From: CAYUCJ01 sp049282265
Lineage (GTDB): Bacteria; Desulfobacterota; DSM-4660; Desulfatiglandales; Desulfatiglandaceae
DNA: 12,155 nucleotides
Direction of reading: 5' to 3'
NCBI GenBank assembly: GCA_049282265.1
Contig: JBAPTR010000084.1
Coordinates: 1-12,155 of the forward strand
In this document: piece by piece, positions 1 to 6,768 of the stretch
Layout: each line of letters begins with the position of its first letter
Numbering within the stretch: the first letter of the stretch is position 1
Made by a program: the position numbers and the translations under genes
The notes under the pieces: generated by a model
What the model saw: the letters and a program-made list of their open reading frames with translations, nothing else
Databases searched by the model: none
Told to the model about the DNA's origin: nothing

Positions 1-1469
1 GTACGGGTCTGGGGCTATCCATAACCAGACAGTTTGTTGAGATGATGGGTGGAGAGATCCGGGTGGAGAGCCCGAACAGGTTTCGATTGGAGGAGGACTC
101 CAACACCCGGAGCCGGGAACCCCGTATTGGAGGTCCGGGCAGTATTTTCCATTTCACTGTCTGCTTTAAACTAAGCCGCTCGGAAGACATCAGCGTCCCG
201 CGTCCCAAACCGCACGATCTTTCGGGAATGCCGGTTCTCATTGTGGACGACAATTACACCAACCGTATCCTGCTCCAGGAAATGATAACATCCTGGGGCC
301 TTGTTCCAACCATTACCGCCAGTGGAAAGGAAGCAATTGATTGTTTCAACAAGGCGTTTGGTTCCGGAACGCCGTATCGATTGATTTTATTGGATCTGCA
401 GATGCCGGAATTAGATGGCTTTGATGTAGCCAAAATAATCAAGGGCGCTCCTTCGGGAGAAGACGTGAAAATTATCGTTCTTTCTTCCATGGGGCAAAAG
501 GGTGACGCCGATCGCTGCAAAGAAGTCGGCATATCAGGGTATCTGCCCAAACCCATAAAGCAATCGGATCTATATGATGCCATCCTGATGACCATGGGGC
601 TTCCCTCTGAAGAAACGCCGACGGTCATCACTCGCCACAAAGTTTATGAAGCGCGGAAAAGTTTCAATATTCTGCTGGCTGAAGACAACTTGATAAACCA
701 GACCCTGGCCATAAAGCTTTTGGAGGCAAGGGGACACCGGGTTGCCCTGGCATCGAACGGCAAAGAGGCTGTTAAGGCGTATAAAAAGGGGGATTTTGAT
801 CTGATCCTCATGGATATCCAGATGCCGGAAATGGATGGATTCGAAGCCACAAGGCACATACGTGCCTTGGAGCTCAAAGCTCAAAGTTCAAAGCTTAAAG
901 GCAAAGAATCCAAAATCGAAAGGATTCCGATCGTTGCCATGACGGCTCATGCCATGACGGGGGACCGGGAAAAGTGCCTTGATGCGGGCATGGATGACTA
1001 TGTGTCCAAACCGATCAACCCGGAAACGCTTTACAGTGTTATCTATAAAGTTGCACGTGAACCGAAAAGTGAAAAGGAGCAAACACGGCCACAGCCCTCA
1101 CAAGGTTCAAAAACCTTTTCTCCAACGACTTTTGACATTTCCGGTGCCATGGAGACAGTTTTGGGCAACGAAGATCTTTTCCGGGAAATCGCTGGTATGT
1201 TCATAGAAACCTGTCCTGATTATATAGCCAAGATCAAGGAAGGAATTGCGGGAAACGATGCCGGTATCCTTGAGAGAGAGGCCCACAGTCTGAAAGGTGC
1301 TGTAGGCAATTTTAGCGCTAAGGAAGCACACGAGGCGGCCTATCGCCTCGAGAAGTTAGGAAAAGAAGGGAATATGGCAACAGCGAAGGAGGGGTTATCA
1401 AACCTTGAAAGATCCCTCAATGAATTAGTTTCTGAGATGAAAATCGTTTTACAGGAAATGAAAAAATGA
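1..1469 (+). CDS. Hybrid sensor histidine kinase, C-terminal part (ATPase end, two receivers, HPt)
   Basis: This is the 3' part of a membrane-signalling hybrid kinase; the gene starts before the window and the reading frame is open from base 3. The first codons give TGLGLSI, the G2 box of the HATPase_c domain, so the internal ATG at 42 is not the real start. Numbering from that ATG, receiver 1 spans about residues 62-185 (acidic pair D69-D70, phospho-acceptor D118, K170). Receiver 2 spans about 208-338 (D258, K323), and a C-terminal HPt domain about 364-475 has its phospho-histidine H415 in AHSLKGAVGN. All key phosphorelay residues are present, so a His-Asp-His-Asp relay of the BarA/ArcB type is expected. 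The stop overlaps the ATG of the response regulator that follows, now truncated and the likely partner. The sensor and transmitter domains lie outside the window, so the signal is unknown. Confidence 0.93.
   Translation, partial: TGLGLSITRQFVEMMGGEIRVESPNRFRLEEDSNTRSREPRIGGPGSIFHFTVCFKLSRSEDISVPRPKPHDLSGMPVLIVDDNYTNRILLQEMITSWGLVPTITASGKEAIDCFNKAFGSGTPYRLILLDLQMPELDGFDVAKIIKGAPSGEDVKIIVLSSMGQKGDADRCKEVGISGYLPKPIKQSDLYDAILMTMGLPSEETPTVITRHKVYEARKSFNILLAEDNLINQTLAIKLLEARGHRVALASNGKEAVKAYKKGDFDLILMDIQMPEMDGFEATRHIRALELKAQSSKLKGKESKIERIPIVAMTAHAMTGDREKCLDAGMDDYVSKPINPETLYSVIYKVAREPKSEKEQTRPQPSQGSKTFSPTTFDISGAMETVLGNEDLFREIAGMFIETCPDYIAKIKEGIAGNDAGILEREAHSLKGAVGNFSAKEAHEAAYRLEKLGKEGNMATAKEGLSNLERSLNELVSEMKIVLQEMKK
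871..905 (+). repeat. Imperfect heptanucleotide tandem repeat inside receiver 2
   Basis: Five 7-bp units in a row read agctcaa, agctcaa, agttcaa, agcttaa and aggcaaa. They encode a lysine/serine/glutamine-rich loop (about residues 277-289 counted from the ATG at 42). The loop lies between the phospho-acceptor segment MDIQMPEMDGFEA and the IPIVAMTAHA strand of the second receiver, where such domains normally have only a short turn. Seven is not a multiple of three, so gain or loss of one unit would shift the frame. The unit count and borders are read directly; any role in variation is inference. Confidence 0.7.
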
Positions 1470-1567
1470 AGATTCTGATCACTGAAGATGATCCCATATC
1501 CAGACGCATACTGGAAGAGGCCTGGCTAGGCCTGGAGGTCTGGGGTCGGGCCAAGCTAACCTGCTGA
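1466..1567 (+). pseudogene. Truncated response regulator, N-terminal receiver fragment
   Basis: The ATG overlaps the kinase stop (ATGA). The peptide begins MKILITEDDPISRRILEEAW, the first strand and helix of a CheY-like receiver with its acidic triad start (E7, D8, D9). Resemblance to a receiver ends after about 24 residues, and a TGA at 1565-1567 closes the frame at 33 codons. The phospho-acceptor aspartate, the switch residues and any output domain are absent. The break coincides with the start of the inverted-repeat element at 1537, and the stop codon itself lies in that repeat. No continuation of the receiver is visible beyond the element, so the rest was probably deleted, not just interrupted. 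It was probably the cognate partner of the upstream hybrid kinase. Confidence 0.8.
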
Positions 1568-1781
1568 TATAAAATTACATATGCAGCAAATCGACCCTGA
1601 AAATGGGCCTATTTGGCCCTTTTTGGGGGTAAAATGTACATTATAGGATCGGGAGGTGTCAGAGATATTTTCTATATTGCTCTTTTGGAGGCTAAAAAGA
1701 GCGATATAGGTCCTAAAAATACCTGTTTTTGAGGTGATAGTCACAATAATTCAATAGGTTGACTTTGCCCCACCCCATACC
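1537..1781. mobile_element. 245-bp non-autonomous, MITE-like element with 31-bp terminal inverted repeats
   Basis: The left end (1537-1567) and the reverse complement of the right end (1751-1781) match at 24 of 31 positions, both beginning GGT.TGGGGT.GGGC. The interior has no convincing gene: a 62-codon minus-strand frame with a GTG start resembles nothing I recognise. It holds two hairpins: GGGCC/GGCCC followed by five T (1605-1624), and an 8-bp stem GCTCTTTT/AAAAGAGC (1679-1702). The right 102 bp recur at 6667-6768 with 5 mismatches and no gaps, which confirms a dispersed repeat. The left end cuts a response regulator gene. No target-site duplication is evident. It could be a MITE or an internally deleted insertion sequence; the mobilising family is not identified. 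Confidence 0.72.
1605..1624 (+). terminator. Possible intrinsic terminator within the element
   Basis: A 5-bp GC-only stem (GGGCC at 1605-1609 and GGCCC at 1615-1619), a 5-nt loop and a run of five T form a rho-independent terminator shape. Flanking A and T tracts could extend the stem. It would stop transcription coming from the kinase operon, but it may simply be a structural part of the mobile element. Confidence 0.4.
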
Positions 1782-1859
1782 CACATACCCATAGGCCCTG
1801 CTATTCAACACAAGACTTCCCGGCCTAAAAACCCCTAAAAAGCATGAGACCACCATATA

Positions 1860-2084
1860 TTGTGCCGCTTTTTTCTTGACTCACAAGGCTACTTTCTCTA
1901 TGCTTTTTCCCGAAAAAGCAAGGTCTTATTATCTGAGGAGGTGTACGACACCGAACGCCACTTGCTCTACGTTGCCTGCACACGTGCCCGAGACCACCTT
2001 TTGCTCACCAGCGTCGATCCGGCATCCGAGTTTTTGGATGATTTAAACGGGGGACCCGGTACATTCTCACCGTTTAAGCATTAG
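1860..2084 (+). pseudogene. C-terminal remnant of a UvrD/Rep-like superfamily 1 helicase
   Basis: From about base 1912 the frame encodes a stretch ending in TERHLLYVACTRARDHLLLT, then PASEFLDDL and a natural stop. LLYVA.TRARD is helicase motif VI of UvrD/Rep/PcrA proteins, where the arginines contact ATP, and the following SxFLDEL-like segment is typical of their C-termini. A full protein would have 650 or more residues; only about 57 recognisable residues remain, and the ATG-led first 17 codons are not homologous. No Walker motifs or other helicase domains are present, so this is a dead gene end. It lies just past the 245-bp element, with the truncated response regulator on the other side: two unrelated gene halves flank one element. 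The region from 1782 to 1911 has no recognisable content. Confidence 0.75.
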
Positions 2085-2209
2085 CGAGACAAAAAGGTTT
2101 AAAACTCAATCCAGATATATTTGCATTGAGGTGACTTATGTTATCCGCAATTGACCACCGCAATCAAGCACCCCGTTAAATCTGTGATCGGCATTAGCAA
2201 CGATTCCGC

Positions 2210-2238
2210 TTGACATTGAGACGGTGCGTTAATAAAAC
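2210..2238 (+). promoter_or_regulatory. Probable sigma-70 promoter for the SnoaL-like/hydrolase operon
   Basis: A perfect -35 box TTGACA (2210-2215) and a -10-like TAAAAC (2233-2238) are separated by 17 bp, 24 bp before the first ATG of the downstream gene. The -10 box matches consensus at 4 of 6 positions. The rest of 2085-2261 holds no gene that I can support. Transcription starting about 7 bp after the -10 box would leave a short leader. Confidence 0.5.
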
Positions 2239-2261
2239 GGCCTAGAGTTTAAACAACTGAA

Positions 2262-2717
2262 ATGAAGAATGATTCTCCTTTCAAGGCAAACATGAAAGGA
2301 AGAAGCAATAAAGGACACGCTGTGCAAACCTCGAACACCGCTATCGTGGACGCCATACATGATTTTCTGGAGGCGTTTTCCAGCCTCGACCATGCCGGAA
2401 TGATGGCGTTTTTCCCACAGGATGCCACGTCTTTTTTCCCTCTCGAACATTCTGTCAGAAGGATGAACAACAAGAAGGAGATTTCCAAAGGCTTCAGCAG
2501 GGTCATAGAAAAGATCAAAGAAAAGGGACAAAGCAGGATACACCTCGAGCCCGAGGGTCTGCAGATACAGGAACTGAATGACGGGGCGGTCGTGACTTTT
2601 CATCTTAATAACGACGTTTTCTGCAGGCGCACCCTGGTGCTCAGGAAGACAGAGGGAAAATGGATGATCGTCCATCTTCATGCTTCAAATGCTCCGGCAA
2701 AGGGGGCGGAACCATGA
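2262..2717 (+). CDS. SnoaL-like (NTF2-fold) protein
   Basis: This is a small cytoplasmic protein of the NTF2/SnoaL superfamily, closest in pattern to SnoaL_3/DUF4440 proteins. These form cone-shaped dimers that bind or act on small hydrophobic molecules; the substrate here is unknown. An N-terminal helix (IVDAIHDFLEAFSSLDHAGM) is followed by FFPQDATSFFPLEHS. The hallmark C-terminal strands RRTLVLRKTEGKWMIVHLHAS resemble the R.T.V..K..G.W.IVH.H.S ending of the family. The start is uncertain: the ATG at 2262 lacks a clear Shine-Dalgarno, while a GTG at 2322 has AAGGA six bases upstream and begins closer to the domain, giving 131 instead of 151 residues. The stop overlaps the next ATG (ATGA at 2714), so the two genes are translationally coupled and probably act in one pathway. 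Confidence 0.8.
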   Translation: MKNDSPFKANMKGRSNKGHAVQTSNTAIVDAIHDFLEAFSSLDHAGMMAFFPQDATSFFPLEHSVRRMNNKKEISKGFSRVIEKIKEKGQSRIHLEPEGLQIQELNDGAVVTFHLNNDVFCRRTLVLRKTEGKWMIVHLHASNAPAKGAEP

Positions 2718-3313
2718 ATTTTGACCAGATTGCGTTAATCCTGGTGGACATACAGAAAGATTTTTGGGACCCCTACGCCTCTGAGAAGGCATTTCGCGCG
2801 TTTCCGTCAAATGTGGAAAAGATTCTTGAGAAAAGCAGGGAAAAAGGGTTTACCGTCGTGCATGTGAAATCAGAGTTCCAGGCGGACCGGAGCGACTGGA
2901 TGTTGTTCTACCGGCCGGAGGCAAGGGGCGACATTCCATGTATCAAAGGGAAAGACGGGACTGATTTTACACCGTTTTCCCGCCCCAACCCGGGAGAGCA
3001 CATGGTTAATAAACAGACCTTTGACGCGTTTCTCAATACAGGGTTATATGACTACCTGAAATCAAGAAATGTAAGAGCAGTGTTGATCGCAGGTCTGGAG
3101 ACATCTGTCTGCGTGCTTTTCACCGCTACGTCTGCTTATCTCAGGAAACTGGTCCCTCTTGTCATTGAGGATGCGTGTGCCGACGGGCTTGAAAGGCATG
3201 AAAGAACCCTCGGGATGTACAACCAGTTGAGTTTCATCACAGTCACAACGGAACAGGTTCTGTCGGATTTCCCATCTGTCATGGAAATCGTGGAGAGGTT
3301 CAGGAAATATTGA
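2714..3313 (+). CDS. Isochorismatase-family cysteine hydrolase
   Basis: This 199-residue protein is of normal length for the isochorismatase/nicotinamidase superfamily, soluble hydrolases acting on amides, carbamoyl groups or isochorismate through a Cys-Lys-Asp triad. All three residues are visible: D12 in LILVDIQKDFW, K100 in MVNKQTFDAF and C133 in GLETSVCV, where the preceding residues form the conserved cis-peptide turn. The ATG at 2714 follows a strong purine-rich site (AGGGGGCGGA); a longer in-frame start at 2660 would lie wholly inside the upstream gene and is rejected. The gene overlaps the SnoaL-like gene by 4 bp and ends 15 bp from the convergent ABC ATPase gene. The motifs do not discriminate the substrate; nicotinamidase is less likely because its metal-binding D-x-H motif is not evident. 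Confidence 0.9.
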   Translation: MNFDQIALILVDIQKDFWDPYASEKAFRAFPSNVEKILEKSREKGFTVVHVKSEFQADRSDWMLFYRPEARGDIPCIKGKDGTDFTPFSRPNPGEHMVNKQTFDAFLNTGLYDYLKSRNVRAVLIAGLETSVCVLFTATSAYLRKLVPLVIEDACADGLERHERTLGMYNQLSFITVTTEQVLSDFPSVMEIVERFRKY

Positions 3314-3328
3314 GAGGGATCATCCCGT

Positions 3329-4174
3329 CTATCCCCCTTTGGTGTGCGCGCTTTCCACACTGCCCAGCATGATGGATTCATCCGTGAGACGCTCTCCAAC
3401 GGCCCCCTGAAACGCGGCCACAAGGTTCTCGATAGTCAGGTTTTGTTTCTTCTCTTCCCCGATATCAACCACGATGCGTCCCTTGTGCATCATCAGCAGC
3501 CTGTTCCCGTACCCAAGGGCCATGTCCATGTTGTGTGTGACCATCAGTGTCGTCATGTTTTCCTTTTCCACGATCATATCGGTCAACCGCAGCACGGTTT
3601 CGGCGGTTCTCGGATCGAGGTTCGCAGTATGCTCATCTAAAAGGAGCAGGGCCGGTTTACTAACGGTGACCATCACCAGGGCGAGGGCCTGCCGCTGCCC
3701 GCTGGACAGGGTCCCCACCGGGGTCGTAAGCCTGTCTTCCAACCCCAGGCCGAGAGGGGCCAAGGCATCACGAAAACGCGTTCTTCTCATCTTCGTGACA
3801 GCGACTCTAAATCCCCTGGATTTCCCCCTGCTCACGGCGATGGCCAGGTTTTCCTCAATGGTCAGTCCCGCTGCTGTACCCACATTGGGGTCCTGGTACA
3901 CCCTCCCCACATAGGCGGCGCGCCTGTGCTCTTTCCAATCAGTGATATCCACGTCATCCACAAATACCTTTCCGCCCTTTTCTGGAGGAAAAACACCGGC
4001 AATAATGTTGAGCATCGTGGTCTTTCCCGCCCCGTTGCTGCCGATGATGGTCACATAGTCCCGTTGACTTGCCAGGAGCTCCACTCGGTTCAGCGCAACA
4101 ACCTCGTCCTTCGTCCCCCTGGAGAATGTCTTGGTGATGTTCTCTAAACGCAGCAGTGCCTTCCCTTGCCCCAT
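3329..4174 (-). CDS. ABC transporter ATP-binding protein (TrpY-like)
   Basis: This is the cytoplasmic ATPase of a three-gene importer, 281 residues. It has Walker A GSNGAGKT (45-52), a Q-loop glutamine (Q94, VYQDP), an ABC signature LSSGQ (156-160), Walker B LLLLDEH (176-182) and the switch histidine H214, so it should be active. The partner types (an ABC_sub_bind binding protein and a branched-chain-type permease) place it with the TrpXYS-like importers (COG1101 type). The start is set at 4174 because AGGAGG lies 10 bases upstream; the longer ATG at 4216 would overlap the permease gene more deeply and lacks such a site. The permease stop codon lies within that Shine-Dalgarno, implying coupled translation. 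It is the last gene of the operon and converges on the hydrolase gene. Confidence 0.92.
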   Translation of the reverse strand: MGQGKALLRLENITKTFSRGTKDEVVALNRVELLASQRDYVTIIGSNGAGKTTMLNIIAGVFPPEKGGKVFVDDVDITDWKEHRRAAYVGRVYQDPNVGTAAGLTIEENLAIAVSRGKSRGFRVAVTKMRRTRFRDALAPLGLGLEDRLTTPVGTLSSGQRQALALVMVTVSKPALLLLDEHTANLDPRTAETVLRLTDMIVEKENMTTLMVTHNMDMALGYGNRLLMMHKGRIVVDIGEEKKQNLTIENLVAAFQGAVGERLTDESIMLGSVESAHTKGG

Positions 4175-4184
4175 GAAAATCACA

Positions 4185-4190
4185 CCTCCT
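4185..4190 (-). promoter_or_regulatory. Shine-Dalgarno of the ATPase gene, overlapping the permease stop
   Basis: On the minus strand the sequence reads TAGGAGGTGTGATTTTCATG: the TAG stop of the permease (4191-4189) shares bases with AGGAGG (4190-4185), which sits 10 bases before the ATPase ATG. This fixes the ATPase start and suggests that ribosomes finishing the permease reinitiate on the ATPase. Confidence 0.85.
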
Positions 4191-5097
4191 AGAACCTGGC
4201 AGCCGGGGGCAACCACTCACCCCGGATTTTCTTCTTGATAAACGGCATGGTCAGGGCGAAAATCACCAGGCATGCGGTCATGAGTTTCAACAACCCCGGA
4301 GACAATCCAAGCCATAACACAACGACGATGATCATACGATAGAGAAAGGTGCCCACAAAGGCGGCCAGAAGCATCATGGGAATGCTACGCGTGTGAAACA
4401 GGGCCTCACCGATGATGACACACGCCAAACCCGTGACAACGATGCCGATGCCCATGTTCACGTCACAAAACCCCTGTCTCTGGGAAACCAGGGCGCCGCA
4501 CATGGCGATCAGGCCGTTGGACAGTCCACAGCCTATGAGGATGTTTTTATCCGTATCCACGCCCAGGCTCCTCAGCATCTGCTCATTCTCACCGCTCGCC
4601 CTCAGGGCCAGGCCGATTTCTGTGCGCAGGAACCAGCTCAATGCGAAAGTGGTTATGAGCGCGACAGCGGAAAGTACATAGATGATAAGTATAGCATTCC
4701 TGGCCGTACCGAAAAACCCGGCGACGCTGTCAAAAATCGTCAGGGCGCGAATCAGCGGAATATTCGGCCTTCCCATGATCACCAGATTCACGGAGTACAG
4801 TCCCACCATCATGAGGACACCGGCCAGAAGCGCCGTGATCCGCAACCGGGTGTTGAGCAGCCCCGTAATCATCCCGCACACGAGCCCCGCGCCGAAAGCG
4901 GCCAGTGTGGCTAGAAACGGGTTGTGGCCGTTCGAGATCAGGACGGCACAAACCGAACCACCGGTGACGAAACTTCCGTCCACCGTCAGATCCGGAAAAC
5001 CCAGAACCCTGAGTGTGATGAAAACGCCGAAGGCGATCATCACGAAAGTCACTGTGTCGGAAAGAGAACTGACAAAAATTGCCTGGATAACGCCCAT
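4189..5097 (-). CDS. ABC transporter permease (TrpX-like, branched-chain type)
   Basis: This is a 302-residue integral membrane protein with about eight to nine hydrophobic segments, for example VTFVMIAFGVFITLRVLGF near the N-terminus and LMTACLVIFALTMPF near the C-terminus. The segment FPDLTVDGSFVTGGSVCAVL is characteristic of the permeases partnering ABC_sub_bind proteins (COG4120, related to LivH-type BPD_transp_2). The cytoplasmic coupling region is around FLRTEIGLALRASGENEQMLRSLGVD. It forms the inner-membrane channel, presumably as a homodimer since only one permease gene is present. The ATG at 5097 has AAGGTG five bases upstream. It lies 60 bp downstream of the binding-protein gene and its end overlaps the ATPase ribosome-binding site. 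Confidence 0.92.
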   Translation of the reverse strand: MGVIQAIFVSSLSDTVTFVMIAFGVFITLRVLGFPDLTVDGSFVTGGSVCAVLISNGHNPFLATLAAFGAGLVCGMITGLLNTRLRITALLAGVLMMVGLYSVNLVIMGRPNIPLIRALTIFDSVAGFFGTARNAILIIYVLSAVALITTFALSWFLRTEIGLALRASGENEQMLRSLGVDTDKNILIGCGLSNGLIAMCGALVSQRQGFCDVNMGIGIVVTGLACVIIGEALFHTRSIPMMLLAAFVGTFLYRMIIVVVLWLGLSPGLLKLMTACLVIFALTMPFIKKKIRGEWLPPAARF

Positions 5098-5157
5098 CAG
5101 AGCACCTTCTTTGTAATCTCAGCGGCCAGACCAATGGACTCCGGATGAGGAAGGCGT

Positions 5158-6168
5158 CTACTTTTCGGCAATTGACGACTTTTTCAGAATAGCCTCAGGG
5201 ATGCTTACGCCCATTCTCTCCGCCGCTTTAGGGTTGACATAATAGCCCTTCAAGGCCTCGGGCGGCCAGGTAGTGACCGGTATCTTGCACACATCCTCCC
5301 CTTTCAAGATCCTTACCACTTTTTCCCCGCCTAGTTTGCCGAGGAGAAAGTTGTCAAAGTTGAGCGCGCCGATACCGCCGCGGTCAACGGATCTGTGGTC
5401 GGGAACGAAAAGAGGAATCTTTTTTTCTTCTGCCACGGACACCAGGGCCTCCAGTCCCGTGACCGTTGTATTGCACATGGGGATCCACGCAACGTCGGCC
5501 CTGCCCGCGAGGGAGGCGCCGGCACTCTGGATATCGGCGCTTGTGGACACATTGGCTTCAACCAGTTTAAGCCCGTATTCAGGTGCCAGCCTGCGCATCT
5601 CGTTGACACTTTTTGTATTGGAGTCGTCCCCGAAATTGCAGACGATTCCCAGGACCTTGGCATTCGGGACGATCTGCTTGATCAGGTCAAGCTGGGGTTT
5701 GATGGGCATGAAATCACTCACACCGGTGATCCGCATCCCGGATGAGCAGGGCTTTTCCCAGTCAAGCACGAGTCCTGCGAGCACGGGAGACGTGACCGCA
5801 ATAAAAACGACGGGAATTCCAGTGCCCTTGGCGGCGACGCTCACGGCCTGTGAACTCGGGGTTGTAATAGTGACAATGACGTCTTTCTTCCCCGCCACGA
5901 ACTTGTCCGCGATCGTCTTGGTCAGGGAGATATCCCCCTGCGCGTTAATAAATTCGATCTTCAGGTTTTTGCCTTCGACAAATCCCGCTTCTTCCAGGGC
6001 TTTGATACAGCCGTTTCGGATGGAGTCCAAGGCGGGATGGGGGGCGATCTGTGTGATGCCGACCTGGAACACCTTTTCCGCACAAACGCCAGCCCCAGGT
6101 TGGAAAAGCACCAAAAAGAGCGCTGCCACAATCACAAAAAATTTTAAAAACGAACAAAATTTATGCAT
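5158..6168 (-). CDS. ABC transporter substrate-binding protein (ABC_sub_bind/TrpS-like)
   Basis: This is the periplasmic solute receptor of the importer, 336 residues, usual for the family (PF04392, COG2984). A Sec signal peptide is clear: a basic start, a hydrophobic core of about residues 9-22, and a likely cleavage after G-V-C-A at residue 30. The AGVC sequence is not a good lipobox, so a soluble form is likelier than a lipoprotein. The mature part begins with the family pattern VFQVGITQIAPHPALDSIRN, followed by KTIADKFVAGKKDVIVTITT and later VPDHRSVDRGGIGAL. It is the first gene of the operon, preceded by AGGAGG seven bases before the ATG. Relatives bind tryptophan, other aromatic or branched amino acids or unknown solutes; the ligand cannot be read from the sequence. 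Confidence 0.93.
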   Translation of the reverse strand: MHKFCSFLKFFVIVAALFLVLFQPGAGVCAEKVFQVGITQIAPHPALDSIRNGCIKALEEAGFVEGKNLKIEFINAQGDISLTKTIADKFVAGKKDVIVTITTPSSQAVSVAAKGTGIPVVFIAVTSPVLAGLVLDWEKPCSSGMRITGVSDFMPIKPQLDLIKQIVPNAKVLGIVCNFGDDSNTKSVNEMRRLAPEYGLKLVEANVSTSADIQSAGASLAGRADVAWIPMCNTTVTGLEALVSVAEEKKIPLFVPDHRSVDRGGIGALNFDNFLLGKLGGEKVVRILKGEDVCKIPVTTWPPEALKGYYVNPKAAERMGVSIPEAILKKSSIAEK

Positions 6169-6225
6169 GATGCATCCTCCTTATAGAATGAAGTGAGCGA
6201 CAAGGCATTGCTTTTTTCACTCACG

Positions 6226-6254
6226 AACATAGAGAAAATAGGTTTGTGGGTCAA
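6226..6254 (-). promoter_or_regulatory. Probable promoter of the ABC importer operon
   Basis: On the minus strand TTGACC (6254-6249) and TATGTT (6231-6226) are separated by exactly 17 bp and lie about 60 bases before the binding-protein ATG. Between promoter and gene, GTGAG (6224-6220) and CTCAC (6196-6192) could pair as the foot of a leader hairpin, but no known riboswitch or T-box pattern was recognised. The rest of 6181-6394 appears non-coding. Confidence 0.55.
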
Positions 6255-6394
6255 GTGAAAAGGAAGCATGATGTAGCGGGGAAAGGAATGAAAGGAAAAA
6301 AGCTTGATGAAGGTTGACAGACGCCTGTGCAGTGTATCGGAGCAAAGGCTTGTTTCCACCGAAGGTATTGAAAACAGAGGGAATCAGGATATAA

Positions 6395-6560
6395 GGATTC
6401 CGGGGACAGTATATTTAATTCTTGACTTAAACGGAAGATCGGCCCTATGCTTTTGACATGGCAAGAATTACAAGAGTGGTGGCGGAAGGCATGCCGCACC
6501 ATATTACACAGCGTGGCAACAGACGACAGAAGACCTTTTTTTCAGATGAGGACTATGCTG
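6395..6560 (+). mobile_element. 5' fragment of a RAYT (REP-associated transposase) element
   Basis: The stretch begins with the GGGGACAG-type end (ATTCCGGGGACAGTATATTT, 6397-6416) and continues into the start of a RAYT gene. It matches the full-length element at 9925-10085 closely. The match stops abruptly after GACTATGC near 6558, and the 3' end and right inverted repeat are missing. Confidence 0.8.
6458..6560 (+). pseudogene. Truncated RAYT (Y1) transposase, first 34 codons
   Basis: The frame starts MARITRVVAEGMPHHITQRG and runs to SDEDYA, the N-terminus of a REP-associated tyrosine transposase (Y1_Tnp, HUH superfamily). Over the first 101 bases it differs from the intact copy at 9983 at only two positions (T5 for A5 is the one protein change). 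After residue 33-34 the frame leaves homology and runs on through unrelated sequence to 6724, without the HUH histidines or the catalytic tyrosine. It is therefore inactive. The high identity indicates recent duplication or movement followed by truncation. The sequence from 6561 to about 6654 is purine-rich and I cannot assign it. Confidence 0.85.
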
Positions 6561-6654
6561 TTACCAGGGGCGTAAAAGGGAAGCAAAAACAGGGGAAAAG
6601 AAGGAGCCAGTTGGAATCAAAGACAGAATTACCCATCTCCTTTTTTCATCGGAT

Positions 6655-6768
6655 TCTTCCTATTTCCTCTTTTGGAGGCGAAAAAGAGCGATATAGGTCC
6701 CAAAAATACCTGTTTTTGAGGTGATAGTCACAATAATTCAATAGGTTGACTTGGCCCGACTCCATACC
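6655..6768. mobile_element. Truncated second copy of the 245-bp element (right part)
   Basis: Bases 6667-6768 match 1680-1781 at 97 of 102 positions without gaps, in the same orientation, and include the CTCTTTT hairpin and the right terminal repeat. The left terminal repeat and about 130 bp of interior are missing; similarity fades near 6655. Its right terminus abuts, to the base, the point where a RAYT gene on the other strand is cut. Confidence 0.78.

Noticed and set aside
1556..1744. A 62-codon minus-strand frame inside the 245-bp element
   Set aside because: It starts with GTG without a Shine-Dalgarno, resembles no transposase I recognise, and its counterpart in the second copy hits a stop early.
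3302..3345. Terminator between the convergent hydrolase and ATPase genes
   Set aside because: Only a GGGATCATCCC palindrome with an impossibly short loop and no T-run is present.
3474..6196. Long plus-strand open frames opposite the importer operon (for example 3474-3914, 4393-4914 and 5273-6196)
   Set aside because: They are antisense to three genes with clear domain motifs and show no family pattern or ribosome-binding sites of their own.
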